DNA from: Nemania diffusa
Lineage: Eukaryota > Ascomycota > Sordariomycetes > Xylariales > Xylariaceae
DNA: 64,000 bases
Assembly: GCA_038501195.1 (NCBI GenBank)
Contig: JBBPUQ010000010.1
Coordinates: forward strand, 2,292,001 to 2,356,000
Direction: 5' to 3'
The notes below the pieces were generated by a model. It made no database searches and had not been told where the DNA came from. It saw nothing but the letters and a program-made list of their open reading frames with translations. Of the stretch, positions 13,832 to 24,755 are shown piece after piece; within the stretch, counting starts at the first letter, position 1, and every line of letters begins with the position of its first letter. The position numbers and the translations under genes were made by a program.

Positions 13832-16670
13832 GATCTAGACAAGACATCAATAAAAGGTTTGGCCACATTCCTGAGTTTTAGACGACATGGAGAGACGGCG
13901 GGGTCTGCCTGAATCACCGTGGCCCGTGGAAAGACATCGGGAGTGGCATGCCTCAAGACCACACGTGTTTAAGGAGTTGAAAAATGGAAAGGCATTTGCT
14001 TACCTGGCCGCATCGTAATCCTCATCCAATCTAGGGACAGCTAGAGTAGAGGGATTGTTGGTAATGTTTAATTAGGGGTGGTGCGCAAATTAGAAGAGCA
14101 GAAAGGGAGGGGAGTCCAGCTGCCCAATAAATTTTCGGTGTGTAGTTTGCGTATTCGCATCAAGATGATGTTCAACAACACAACCAAACTTGGTTATCCC
14201 GATGGTTACTTCGAGCTGGGCGGTGGTTTAAGAGTGATGAATTGGCTATTATCAACACCGATTGTAAAAAGTTAAAACGCTCTGAGAAACCTAAAGCTAA
14301 CCACGTATGTCACGTCAGAATGACTGACGTGTGCAGTCGCTTCTTGTTGTGCTCGCACTTTGTATTATTATTAGAAGAAGAAGGGAGAGCAGTTACGGGG
14401 AGGAGGTCTTGGATGGTTTGCTGCTGGTCCGGTGCGCATGAGGACCACCTTAGATAGGTAGTGGTTGGTTTCGCACCTTCCCTGTGCATGTGAGAGCTCC
14501 TGGGTATAAACTCTTTCTGGGTAGGCATACCATCGTCATCGCCCGGTTTGTGTTAGGTTAGTTAGGTGGAGAATACGTAAGTACATACGGACTGCGGGAC
14601 AGGAGCTGTGCTCCCCTGGCAACCAATAGTGGGGGCTACAAAAGGTAAACAATGCCCTGGCTTGAGTCGAATAGTGCCAAGTAGGCGCCAAGTGGGATGG
14701 AAGTGGGGCTCGCGAGACAGGGGGTTCGCAAGTCTAGGTTGTTGAAGTGGGGCCTATCAGGTACTTACTAGCGGCTTCTGAGAGTTTAGTGGCCCCAGAT
14801 AGACCAACAATGAAGCCACAAATCCCTCGAAAGAGGCTTCATTGTTCCCAATGTTGTACTGGACATTTATATTGACGTTTCAGTCCGACTTGGCACGTTA
14901 ATGGAGAAATACTCTGTTTACTACTCTATTATGTCGGTCGGTATACCTACCTACTCTCTAGGTTCTAGAAACCACCCAATCGCGCGTTATCCAAAGCCAG
15001 CCACGGTTTGCCCTGGCTGCTTAAAAAAGCAAACATTTATTCTGTATTTGTTAAATTCGGGCTGAATGATGCATGAAAATGCGAACGGTCACCTTGAATA
15101 CCGATTGGACACTATTAATTTGGGAGGTAATAGGGGCAACATTACGCTATACAGATTACCTACTGAAGTGGAAGACTTATTCAGCATCTGCATCAAATCA
15201 TAGTAATAAAAATGCCAGCGAGGGTATCACCTATCAATCAGACCCTCGACGACCTGCATCAATACCCAAGTAATTCAAGAGCGAGGTTTCATGAGTTCAC
15301 AGTATAATATTACTAGCAGGGGTTCACACAGAATATCTACAGCTCGCCCCGCAGCCATTTATAAATGGTTCTTTAACAACACTCAACATTAAGAGGAATG
15401 TTTGGACTCATAAGTACCGAGTCATTACAGGGATAGCACAGCTCCGAGGGAAGCTTGCATTGAAAAGCGGTACCTGTCTTCAAAAGCCACTGTTCTATCG
15501 ACTAAGTTTACTTGATTGTGTGTGTTACATGGCTCGAGCTTACAACGTTTGGTACCTGTGGGCAATGAAAAGCTTTTCTCATCCGGCGTGGCTTTTGCTT
15601 ATAGGATGCCAGGTTACATTTTCCTGTTCTATAGACAACTATGCCAGTTGCAACGCTTCATCGGTACGGCACACGCGCAAATCTTACCCCAAATCAAGCT
15701 CTAGTCTACCTTCGCTATCATTTGAATCGTAGGTATTTTCCCCCCTTCGAATGTGAGGTTCCGAGCACCCAGCACACCATGGATTTCCGCATTCGGTTCC
15801 ATTTCTCTAGGACCTCCACAGCGGTTGGAGAAAAAACAACACCGACTTTCAACAAACTAGCCTTATCGCCGGCTCCAGAAAACATATATCCATCAATTGC
15901 TGGCTATTTAAAAAATGAACTAGAATCGCCAACGATTTAGGACAGCAGCAAACACCCCCGATTCACGCAGACGGGTCTAAAAGGGATGACGGAGGCACCA
16001 GCAATCTCACCATCCCTCGAGTTGGGAGCACACTAACATCAACGGGCAAGCTACCATGCATAAATCGGTTAAATGCTGCTTGTAAGATGTAGCTTTGGCC
16101 CATTACTACGCTGTAGATCTTGAAGCAAAGTTCGAACACCCACGCTCAATAGCGACTGGGGTGTAGTGCAGTGCAACACCAACTTCTTTCCTATCTTAGA
16201 GTATAGTATCGCTCATTCGTGATTCGGCTACCAGAGATTCGGGTATGAGATCACCGGGAACAAAGAAGCTACAGCCTCTTACGTCTATTTAATACGAAAG
16301 ACGGTCGCCTTTTTTTTCAATTGCGATTCCTACCTGTGATGAAATTAGCTAAGAGGTCTATTTAGAGGTAACTACACCAGCGTCTTACTTATAGCACCAG
16401 TTCCACGTGGAATAGGTTCTGGGCCCATGGCATCGTCCCATTCATCACAACTGCCGAGCCTGACGCGAGCGACAGAGTATCCGTATTACCGGCAGCCGAT
16501 AGCATAAATGCTAAGACATCTCCGCACTTGCCAGGATGTTCAATGCGGCTGAGGAGAAACGTCTACCCATATGTCTAAACAAGCACTTAAAATCTTCCAT
16601 ATAGCCGACTGTTAGCCATGTAAACCAGAAACAGAATATCTATTCAAAGTGTTCAATAACTATTGTCAAA
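13832..16670. other. 2.8-kb intergenic region, no supported gene
   Basis: No open frame shows a domain or a credible exon structure. The first part (13832-14050) is probably the leader and promoter of the DH/PH gene, and the last few hundred bases the promoter of the VAO-type gene. A small plus-strand frame at 15641-15940 is most likely chance. I see no repeat. Confidence 0.5.
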
Positions 16671-18688
16671 ATGGCCGCAGTGAAAGGACTTCCGCCTGCC
16701 TATGCTGACTCGACCTACCAAACTGCCCACGAAGAAGTCTTCTCGACGCCGCTGACGAAAACAATTGAGACAGTTCTTCCTCCGGGGGTCTCACAGGGTG
16801 ATTTTTCTCGGGCTATCGAGAAATTCATAAGAGTGTTGGGGAAAGACGCTGTTTTCACAGGTAACGATCTCAAGTACTACGTTGATCCCTACGACATCCC
16901 GGAGGCAGGGAAGGTAAGAAACATACCAAGTGCTGCTGTTTGGTAAGGCAATTATTCCTTGGATGGCCTTAAGTTTAAGGTGTAACTTCCATAGCTAATT
17001 ATAAAAGTCCCGCGTCGGTCGAGGAGCTCCAGGAGTTCTTAAAAGTAGCGAATGAATACAAGATTGCGGTGTGGACATTCTCTCGGGGAAAGAATCTCGG
17101 GTAGGTCTGCTCATGGACCACCTATCATGATTTACCCTCTCATTAAACCTCACGTGCTCATAGAGTAACAGGTATGGCGGGCCGGCACCACGTATTCCAG
17201 GTTGTATCGCATTGGATCTTCACCGCATGAACAAGGTCATCGAAGTCAACGAGAAGTTTGGATACATCGTAGTCGAACCCGGCGTCACGTTTGGCGATCT
17301 CTATACTTTCTGCGTGGAAAAGAAATTGAAACTTTGGCCGAGTGTAGCATCACTAGGATGGGGCAGCGTCATTGGCAACGTGGGTTCCCTGCCCAAGTAG
17401 TAGATATAGTCCCAGATTGTATTAACATGAGTAGACATTGGACAGAGGTATGGGGTTCATACCGACGGCGGTACACCACGAGAACATTGCCGGGATGGAA
17501 ATCGTCCTCGCGAACGGCGACATTGTCCGCACGGGCCAATACGCCATGACGAAATCACCAACCGCTCATCTAACCAAGCTTACTTTTGGCCCTACCATTG
17601 ACGGCCTATTCCTACAGAGCAATCTAGGGATAGTGACGAAGATGGGCATCTACTTGACGCCGCAGCCCCAGACTTACATGGCGTGCTCGTTCGACATGCC
17701 CGAATTCGACGACATCGCCACCATCACGGATGTCTTCGGCGAGATGCGCCGCAACGGCACCCTGCCGGCGATGGTGTATGTCTTCCACATCAACGAGTGG
17801 GCCGCGATCTTCGGCAAGCGGTCGGACTGGTGGAAAGGCGAGGGGCCGATCCCGGACTGGCGGACCAAGGAGATGCAGAAAGAGCTCGGCGTCGGGAATT
17901 GGAGCGTCAAGTTCGGGCTCTACGGGCCCACTACCGTCCTCGAGGCGCAGTACGCCGAGGTCCTACGGGTCGTGACGGAAAAGGCGCCTACGGGGATCCT
18001 GCAGCGATCCGTATTCAGTGGAGAGAACGGCGGCCTGCTCGAGGCGACATCGGTCCCCCAACCCCACGGCGGAATCAGGGTGGGTGTCCCGAGCATGTGG
18101 AGCATACCGATGGTGAATTTCTACAACGTCCGGGATGACTCCATCGGAGCTCATGGGGCGTACTCGCCCATCGTGCCCCTCGATGGGAAAATCCTGCTCG
18201 GGTGGGTCAAGGCGGCGAAGAGAGTCTACGAATCCCAGGGCTTTGACCTGCTGTGCGATTTTTTCATGCATGAGCGGTACGCCGTGTTTGTCTGCATGCT
18301 CTGCTTCGATAAGACAGATGCGAAACAGCGGATCGGTGTCGAGACGATCTTCCATGAGCTCTTTAAGGAGGGCTCGGGAAGGGGCTTCGCGAAGTATAGG
18401 GCGCATATTAAGCACATGGGTATGAATGCCTAGTCTTGCTCTATCAGACCTTCGGGATCAACTGACAAAACTTACAGACCAAAATGCCGAGCTGTTCGAT
18501 TTTAACAATCATGCCTATCGGCGCTTCATCGAGACGATAAAGGTGAGCATACTATAAGTAGTTGATATTCGGGCTCAAAGGCTGACTTGAACTAGGACTC
18601 TTTAGATCCCAACGGCATCCTGTCTCCCGGGAAGATGGGAATTTGGCCCAAAAGACTAAGGGATTCTAATGTGAAAGCTCTGTTGTAA
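16671..18688 (+). CDS. FAD-linked oxidase of the vanillyl-alcohol oxidase (VAO) / 4-cresol dehydrogenase family
   Basis: Six exons, 16671-16942, 17008-17100, 17172-17379, 17435-18419, 18478-18542 and 18596-18688, join in frame to 571 residues, close to the 560 of Penicillium VAO. The PP-loop FAD-binding domain shows SAAVCPASVEELQ, WTFSRGKNLGYGGPAPR, a G-W-G-S-V-I-G-N-T-L-D-R-G-M-G segment and NIAGMEIVLANGD. The C-terminal half has the cap domain and ends with DPNGILSPGKMGIWP. H431, in IGAHGAYSP, sits where VAO carries the His that binds FAD covalently, judged by context and distance to the C-terminus. Family enzymes oxidise para-substituted phenols such as vanillyl alcohol or 4-cresol-like compounds, usually in peroxisomes or cytosol. 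The first intron uses the donor at 16943, not the GTAAG at 16914, because only that keeps SAAVCPASV intact. The substrate is unknown. Confidence 0.9.
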
Positions 18689-19121
18689 TCGGGATTTGAA
18701 TTACCAAGACCCCGGGAAGATTTCCATGTTTGAAATAATCCTGTGTAGCATACAGGTTTCCTTGGGAAGGCTATGGCTTGTTTGTAGTCAAAAAATTTCT
18801 GAAATATGATTATACTGTGTTTTGCTTCTAATTAGAGGTTGAAAGTTCCTTGCGTAGCTTTATCTTCAGTTTATAAGACACGTACGGTAACAAAAGCTAA
18901 CGTCTAGCATACCTTGGAGACCGCTCATCGCGTACAGGGAATATCAAAACATGGAAATAAGTGCAAGTCTACTATATATCATCACTAGACCCCCCGTTCG
19001 TATCTGATTTCATCTCGCGATCTCAAAATACTCATTATCCGCGAAGCGTGATACCGGAGCTTTCAAATGATTTCCAAGTAGCAAAACAATATCATACATG
19101 CACACCTATAAGCTCACATAT
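18689..19121. other. Convergent intergenic spacer
   Basis: This spacer separates the 3' ends of the VAO-type gene and the crotonase-family gene. No gene or repeat is seen; it should hold both polyadenylation regions. Confidence 0.5.
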
Positions 19122-19952
19122 CTATAACTTCGCCTTCTGGCCTTGATTCTCCCTCCACTTCTTAACCCGCTCCTTGCCATCTGCCTTCCTCTTCTTGAGG
19201 TTGGCAGATACCTCTGACAAATCAGGTACATCGGCATCCTTAACGTCCAGCAGCGCGATGCTCTCCCTATACATCTCCGCCTTCAGCAACCCATACGAGC
19301 CCTTCGTCCCCTTCACAACCAGCTTCCTCTCTTCGACCAGCTTTAACACGGCCTCCAGCTCGCCCACAGCGTCAACTAGTCCAGCCTCCAGCGCGGCCTT
19401 GCCGTCGAAGCGCTTAGCCTCGAGCACCAGCTCGCGGTAGACGTGGGGCGCGGTCTTGAGGCGGAAGATGCCAGCCAGCGGCGGGGGCAGCGGCGCGCCG
19501 AACTCGAGCTCGTTGACGCACGCGAAGCCGCGGCCGCGGCCGGTGAAGACGCGGTAGTCGTGGTGCATGGCGAGGATGATGCCGCCGGCGAAGGCGTGGC
19601 CGTTGAGCAGCGCGACCGTCGGCATCGGGAACGTCAGGAAGCGCCGCAGCAGCGGGTACAGCGTGCCCGCCCAGAACCCCGGCGTCGCCAGCGCGAGCGG
19701 CAGGTCCAGCCCGTTGGAGTAGAACTTGGGGATCCCCGACGTCGTCACCACGACGCCCGGCGCCTGCTCGAACTCGACGATGTCCAGCGCCGCCATCATG
19801 GCGCCGCAGAACTCGGGCGTCAGCCGGTTGTCGGGCGGCGAGGTGAAGGTCAGGAGGTACACTTTGGGCGCCGGGGTCGTGCACACGATGCTGCCCCCTG
19901 GATGGGACGGCCGCGCTGGAATGGGGACTGAGAAGAGCTCCGTCGACGCCAT
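19122..19952 (-). CDS. Enoyl-CoA hydratase/isomerase family protein with PTS1-type AKL terminus
   Basis: A single exon encodes 276 residues starting MASTELFSVPIP. An upstream in-frame ATG at 20024 would add 24 hydrophobic residues. I prefer the internal ATG because the protein proper starts there and the upstream part resembles translated leader. Crotonase-fold features are the oxyanion-hole segment GIPKFYSNGLDLP, the second one NGHAFAGG, and the acidic residue in NELEFGAPLP, where peroxisomal delta3,delta2-enoyl-CoA isomerases carry the catalytic Glu. The last three residues, AKL, are a good peroxisomal targeting signal type 1 variant. The likely role is beta-oxidation of unsaturated fatty acids in peroxisomes. 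Isomerase is more likely than hydratase, because there is only one obvious acidic catalytic candidate. Much of the gene is very GC-rich, which creates long spurious frames on the other strand. Confidence 0.85.
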   Translation of the reverse strand: MASTELFSVPIPARPSHPGGSIVCTTPAPKVYLLTFTSPPDNRLTPEFCGAMMAALDIVEFEQAPGVVVTTSGIPKFYSNGLDLPLALATPGFWAGTLYPLLRRFLTFPMPTVALLNGHAFAGGIILAMHHDYRVFTGRGRGFACVNELEFGAPLPPPLAGIFRLKTAPHVYRELVLEAKRFDGKAALEAGLVDAVGELEAVLKLVEERKLVVKGTKGSYGLLKAEMYRESIALLDVKDADVPDLSEVSANLKKRKADGKERVKKWRENQGQKAKL

Positions 19953-21290
19953 GATGATAGATGGTGGTGAAGTGGATATTATACTTAGTATGCTTAGACA
20001 AAAACCTCGTGTCAATCTTTTCAATCAGGTTTTATTCAATGTATCTTCCTAATAAAGTGGTGAGAGTATTTCCTATCACTAATCAAGTATGCTGTTAGAG
20101 GTATGAGGACCTCGGCATCTCCACTTTTATGTCCTCGGTATTTAGCTCCCTGTTTAGGTACCCTGCTTGTCCTTTGGCACCTTTGAATCCCATTGCGTCA
20201 AAGATTCTTTTACTGTAGGTCGATTTTATTTTCGAGAAAATTTATCGTCTGTTGCTTTGAAGGATAGTTCGGGAACATTGTAAATTACTATGTAGATATG
20301 TATTAAGATGCCAAGCAAAAATCACATGCTAAAGATACCTCCTCCAACAAGGGGCCAGGCTAGGTAGTGGGTACATACCTTGAGTAACAACACCGCTCAC
20401 TATCCAAATTCTTACACACCGATCCGACTACTTTCTTGTTACTTTGGCCCACCGATCCCCCCCTTCCCCCCCATACTGCCACATAACTCATTGGAAGTAT
20501 AATCAACTTTTATTATAACCAGTATATAGGTTGAGCTAAGGAGTGGCTAACCTTCTATCTAAATTACCTAGTTAGGAAGAGCATTTAGAGTCTTTGTGGG
20601 GGAGGGGCCTCCACATGAATGACATCACAATCCAACAAGTCAACCTGCTTTACTGTGAAAGTTTTTGTGAAGCACTTCGTCTTAGACTAATCCCATAGGT
20701 TGTATATAAAGGGTAGGTATAAGTCACAATGTTCGCCTCTCTCTTTTCGATTTCCTATGTAGTATGTTTTCAAGCGAGGTCAAATTGGAATTTGGAACAT
20801 AATGCCTAAACTTAGGTTCGCGGGCTCGCTCGCAAGATACATGGTAGTGGGGATAAACGGGCTAGTTCAAAAATAAGAAAAGAGGCTAGTCTACAAATAG
20901 CAAGTATCGCACAAGCTATCCTCTTTAAGATGTTAGCTATTCTTTGTTTTGATCTCCTACATCAATCGTTCAATCGCCTAGATACATCAACGAAATCCCC
21001 TCCGCCGCGCCCTGCAACCCTTCGCGTCCTCTCGCTCACCCATTCGAGAGCATGGCTTCGACGCCGGGTACGATTTTTAGTAGTACCGATGGTCACTCGC
21101 GATGACGCTGTAGCAAGAAAAGAAACGGCGAGATAGACGACTATAGCAAAATACCCGACCGTAACAGTGAAGGAGCTTTTTCGCTTCTCTCGCCCTCTCC
21201 GGAGGCCCAGTCGATCCATACCGATACACACGAAAAAGACGATTCCCTTCACCAAAAAGGCGATTCATCAGGCATACACAGCAATCTGGA
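19953..21290. other. Intergenic region, no supported gene
   Basis: No credible gene is seen. The part next to 19952 is likely the promoter of the crotonase-family gene. The rest is ordinary intergenic sequence leading to the pseudogene; open frames around 20930-21290 are short and overlapping on both strands. Confidence 0.45.
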
Positions 21291-21990
21291 ATGATTTCTG
21301 CGGGCTGCGTCCCAGAAAACATCCCAGTCTTCCACCTTGGAAGCCAAACGTCCTATGAGAAACTACATCATAGGCTAGCCGAAAGAGGAGGGCTCTTGAG
21401 CCACTACAAGGAGCATATCCGCAAGGACTGGGATGGGGATACCGGAGTCCTGGTTCTTCGGTTAGGTGTGACTACCCTGCACGAGGTAGTTCCGGAGAGG
21501 TTGCTAGGGCTGTTATAAAGGAGGTAGACCGAATTGAGCGGGAATATCCCTTCCTCGCAAGCTATTGCCACAAATTAATCTCAGGTAACTGTGCCTCGGT
21601 AATCAAAAGAAGAAAAGCTCTGATATTGCTTATTACGACAAGTGCTCAGATGGTCAACTGAGGTATAAAGGAAAACGCTATCCACCAATAATGTTTGAAG
21701 TCGCATACAGCCAAGACGAAAGAAATGTGCATCAGAAGGTGGAAGATGTTTTAAAAACGATTGCCAGGCCAAGTTTGCACTGTTCTCACCCTTGATATTG
21801 ACTATGCCGACCCCAAATTCGAAAGCTAGAAACCCATTCACACCAAGCGTCAATATCCACATGGATATCGATAGCAAAGAGCAACGGATCTCTTGATATC
21901 AAGCGCACCGTGAAAGCAAAGATCTTTAGGGATAAGGGTGGAAACCCTGTTCCCGGGGAGATTCTATTACTGTTCGCATCCAACCAGGCC
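21291..21990 (+). pseudogene. Frameshifted relic of an unidentified fungal gene (possible PD-(D/E)XK-like nuclease fold)
   Basis: A clean frame starts at 21291 (MISAGCVPENIPVFHLGSQT..) and runs to a stop at 21518. Protein-like sequence then continues in other frames: IKEVDRIEREYPFLASYCHK near 21510-21580, YYDKCSDGQLRYKGKRYPP then FEVAYSQDERNVHQKVEDVL near 21625-21750, and CTVLTLDIDYADPKFE in a third frame near 21780-21825. At least three frame changes and several stops break it. The segment P-P-I-x-F-E-V-A followed by a helix and a hydrophobic strand resembles the core of PD-(D/E)XK restriction-like folds seen in many fungal proteins of unknown function. That assignment is my inference. A GTCA-rich repeat follows directly after the relic. 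Confidence 0.6.
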
Positions 21991-21995
21991 AGACA

Positions 21996-22072
21996 GATCC
22001 AGTCAGGTCAACTAGGTCAACTATGTCAATCAGGTCAGTCAGGTCAATTAAGTCAGCCAGATCTCATTTCGG
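21996..22072 (+). repeat. Degenerate GTCA-rich short tandem repeat
   Basis: About 75 bases consist of imperfect 8-10-bp units such as CAGGTCAACTAGGTCAA and CAGGTCAGTCAGGTCAAT. The same vocabulary (GTCAGTCAGGTC, AATCAGGTC, TTAAGTCA) forms the arms of the large inverted repeat at 59350-60090. I do not know its origin. Confidence 0.7.
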
Positions 22073-23215
22073 CAAGTAGAATTAATAGAATTTATTGCTT
22101 TATACAGTACCTGCAAAACTTCCTAGGTAATTTTCTAAATCCGAAAAAAAAAAATGAGGGGAAATAGGCAGTGTTGTCGGTGTTATGCTGGTACCTACCT
22201 ACGTATAGCCCTTCCTATGTGGATCCGGTAGACAATGGGAAGTATCCGCACTTCTACCATTCAATACCTCTAGAGAAAGTCTATATAACCCGGTTCTCCT
22301 TCCCTCTTCACTTCCTTCCTCTTTTTTCCTTCTTCAGCTCTCTTTGCCTCTTTGGCTTAGATCAAGTGTAGTATCTGTTCTTTTCAGATTAATCTCTGAA
22401 ATAGGTCACATGTTTGACCCTTTCTCTGATTCTATTTTTGCACCCTCGGTGCTCCAACCCTCTAGGCATGCCTATGGTTGGGCCTCCCCTGTGTCCCTGG
22501 TATTACACTGCTTCCAGGCGATGCGAAAACTCTGCGTGCTTTCATTGCGGCGTTTAGGCTCTACCTAGGACGTGAAGAAGGTGTTATCAAACTTATGTAA
22601 TATGTACCATTTACGATTATAGTGTAATATGTTTAGTACACTGAATGTTGGCAAGATGTCTTATCGTTAATACCGCATTGGTCATTTATATGCCTAATTA
22701 CTAGTACACTAATTAAGAGTTGCGAATTAGGATTCCCAGTTGTGCAAAAGAGCCTGTTAAGCTTAACTGTGTGTGTATTAGTATGTGCTAGCTATATATG
22801 CTAATATAAGCTATCTTGTGTTACGAAGTGATGATGGTTACGTAGCATTTCAGGGAAGCGCAAGTATTCATCTACTGAGAGAATATGACAGTGCGGATCT
22901 GTGAGTTAGTTAGCTTATTTACAAGTCCTGATACTATTTCAGCACATTGAGATGGAGTATATAACAGGCATCAATTCTTCAATTGGGGGGATCTATATTA
23001 TTATACTTTAATCTCTCTTTGCAGTTGAACCTCCGTAGTACAATTGCTATCCCAGCATTTTACACCCCGAATTTTATGAAAAAGTATAATGATCCATCAG
23101 TGCGGCACAAACACATCTGTTTGCCGCCAGGCTGTCTTATCAGCATGGCATATGTGTCTAGTTGAACACTTCATCATTGAAGATCCGTTATCGACAACCA
23201 CATCACATCATCAGC
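22073..23215. other. Intergenic, no supported gene
   Basis: The sequence is moderately AT-rich with a pyrimidine-rich tract near 22290-22340. It contains no recognisable coding or RNA gene. The last part may carry an alternative final exon of the Rho-like gene, discussed with that gene. Confidence 0.45.
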
Positions 23216-24755
23216 TCACTTGAAGCACAGGAAGTCCGCCAAGCTAAGGGACTGATTAGCATCTTTCTTCCCTTGTATCTTGATCATCCCCCGTCGGTGG
23301 AACACGGCTCGTACGCCCTCCTTAAAGACGCCGGTGATGCCCTGGCCAGTCTTGGCAGAGCATTCGACATATCTGGTAGCACCGATCTCAGTTGCTGTCA
23401 TAGCACCCTATATACCGTTAGAACACTCCATAAAAATGTGTGATGATAGCATCAAGATGTGGAAAGACGCGAACCTCTGTAGCGGTGACCCGAGTTTCGA
23501 GCTCCGGGTAAAGCGGTGCCCACAGACTGGCACCCACGCGGCTGTCTGTCTTCGTGCCAACAAGGATGAGGGGAGCGCCGCGGGTATAGCGACGGATCTG
23601 AGTAATCCACTGCATTCATAATAACGTCCTCTGGTTAGCAAGAGTCCCCATTATGAAATGATATTCCACATCACGCTATGTAGAGAAATAGGGTTTAATA
23701 CGAACTTGGGTGCGAGCATTATAAAAGGACCGCATGCGGTTGACGCTGAAGCAGAGGAAAACAGCATCCCAAGCCAGGTAATTGAGGCGCTTGAGCTGCT
23801 CTAGCTTAATATCGCCCGCGGTGTCCCAGAGATCTATATCGATTTCCTGGTCATTATTAACTTTGATTATCTGGTTGAAGAGCTCATATTTCGTCGGGGC
23901 GTAAAGCTAGGTATTTTGAGATTAGAGTACAGTTCAGGAGCATAGGTATTAGGAAGAGCAGAATACCTCAGAGAAGCTATCACGGTAGAAACGACTAAAG
24001 ATATTGATTCGGTCAGTAACGGGTAAAGCAGACATGAGAAGTAGAGGACTGTGAAGATAGCGTCACTTACAGCAAGAGGCTCGACTTTCCGCACTCGGCA
24101 TCGCCCACAAAGACAAATCGCATCTTGGGACGCTTGGCAACCGTGGAACTTGAGGTCCCAGATGATGGAGTTGGCGCCGGTGTTGGAGTCGCGCTGCTCG
24201 GCTTGGTCGAACTGACTCTTCTGGAGGAAGCGCTGAGGCGGCGAATGGGCGTAATGACGCGTTGATAACCACCGGAAACCCGACGGGCAATGCGGCGGCC
24301 TGAGTTCGCAAGTTTGCTGCGATGTGACTCCTCGGTTGATTTCTCTTCTGCTGCCGAAGTTGTTTTGGCTCGCTTGTTGCGGTGGTCATTGGAGTAAGAG
24401 TCGTCGTCCTCGTCACCGCGGTCCTAGGTAACAAGTTAGTTTTCAATGAGTAGAGATGCCTTGTCGCGGTAATCATAAACTTGGATTCGAATATCGACCA
24501 ACGTAGGTAATTTCATACAAGAGATCGCTTGCGGGTGCTGTAACTAGCTGGTTCGACAGGCTCATTGCGGACAGGGCTTGGTATATCTTTTATCCATTTA
24601 AGAATTGGCTCTTTGGATGGCTTCCAGAAATCCGAGAGAGAATAGGTAAAGCTCGTAGACGTCGGCAATTGGTCCTTTTGCGATTCCTGCGGCTCCTTCT
24701 TCGGCAAGCTGACATCAGGTTTGGACGGCGTAGCAACTGGATGACTGTCTGTCAT
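23216..24755 (-). CDS. Rho-family-like small GTPase with long N-terminal extension
   Basis: Six exons, 24755-24519, 24423-24071, 23994-23967, 23906-23706, 23609-23475 and 23407-23216, join in frame to 381 residues. Roughly the first 180 residues are a Ser/Pro/Lys/Arg-rich extension. The GTPase domain follows: G1 GDAECGKSS, switch I FYRDSFSELYAPTKYE (28-nt exon), G3 LWDTAGD, G4 GTKTD and G5 ECSAKTG. The G1 to switch I spacing, the RxF-x-NAR-x-x-W segment and SAKTGQGITGVFKEGVRAVF are Rho-like. Rho proteins control actin, polarity and wall synthesis at membranes. As read, the C-terminus is ADFLCFK with no CaaX prenylation box. A GTGAGC splice donor overlaps the stop codon, so a further exon may exist. 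Donors of the fourth and fifth introns (GTTCGT, GTTCGC) are weak but forced by the frame. An in-frame upstream ATG at 24872 would add 39 residues. Confidence 0.8.

Noticed and set aside
2314..18688. Secondary-metabolite gene cluster around the P450 and VAO-type oxidase
   Set aside because: No backbone synthase, transporter or pathway regulator is visible and the two genes are 12 kb apart with a signalling gene between.
19443..19931. 162-codon plus-strand frame
   Set aside because: Arg/Glu/Ala-rich antisense artefact of the crotonase-family gene.
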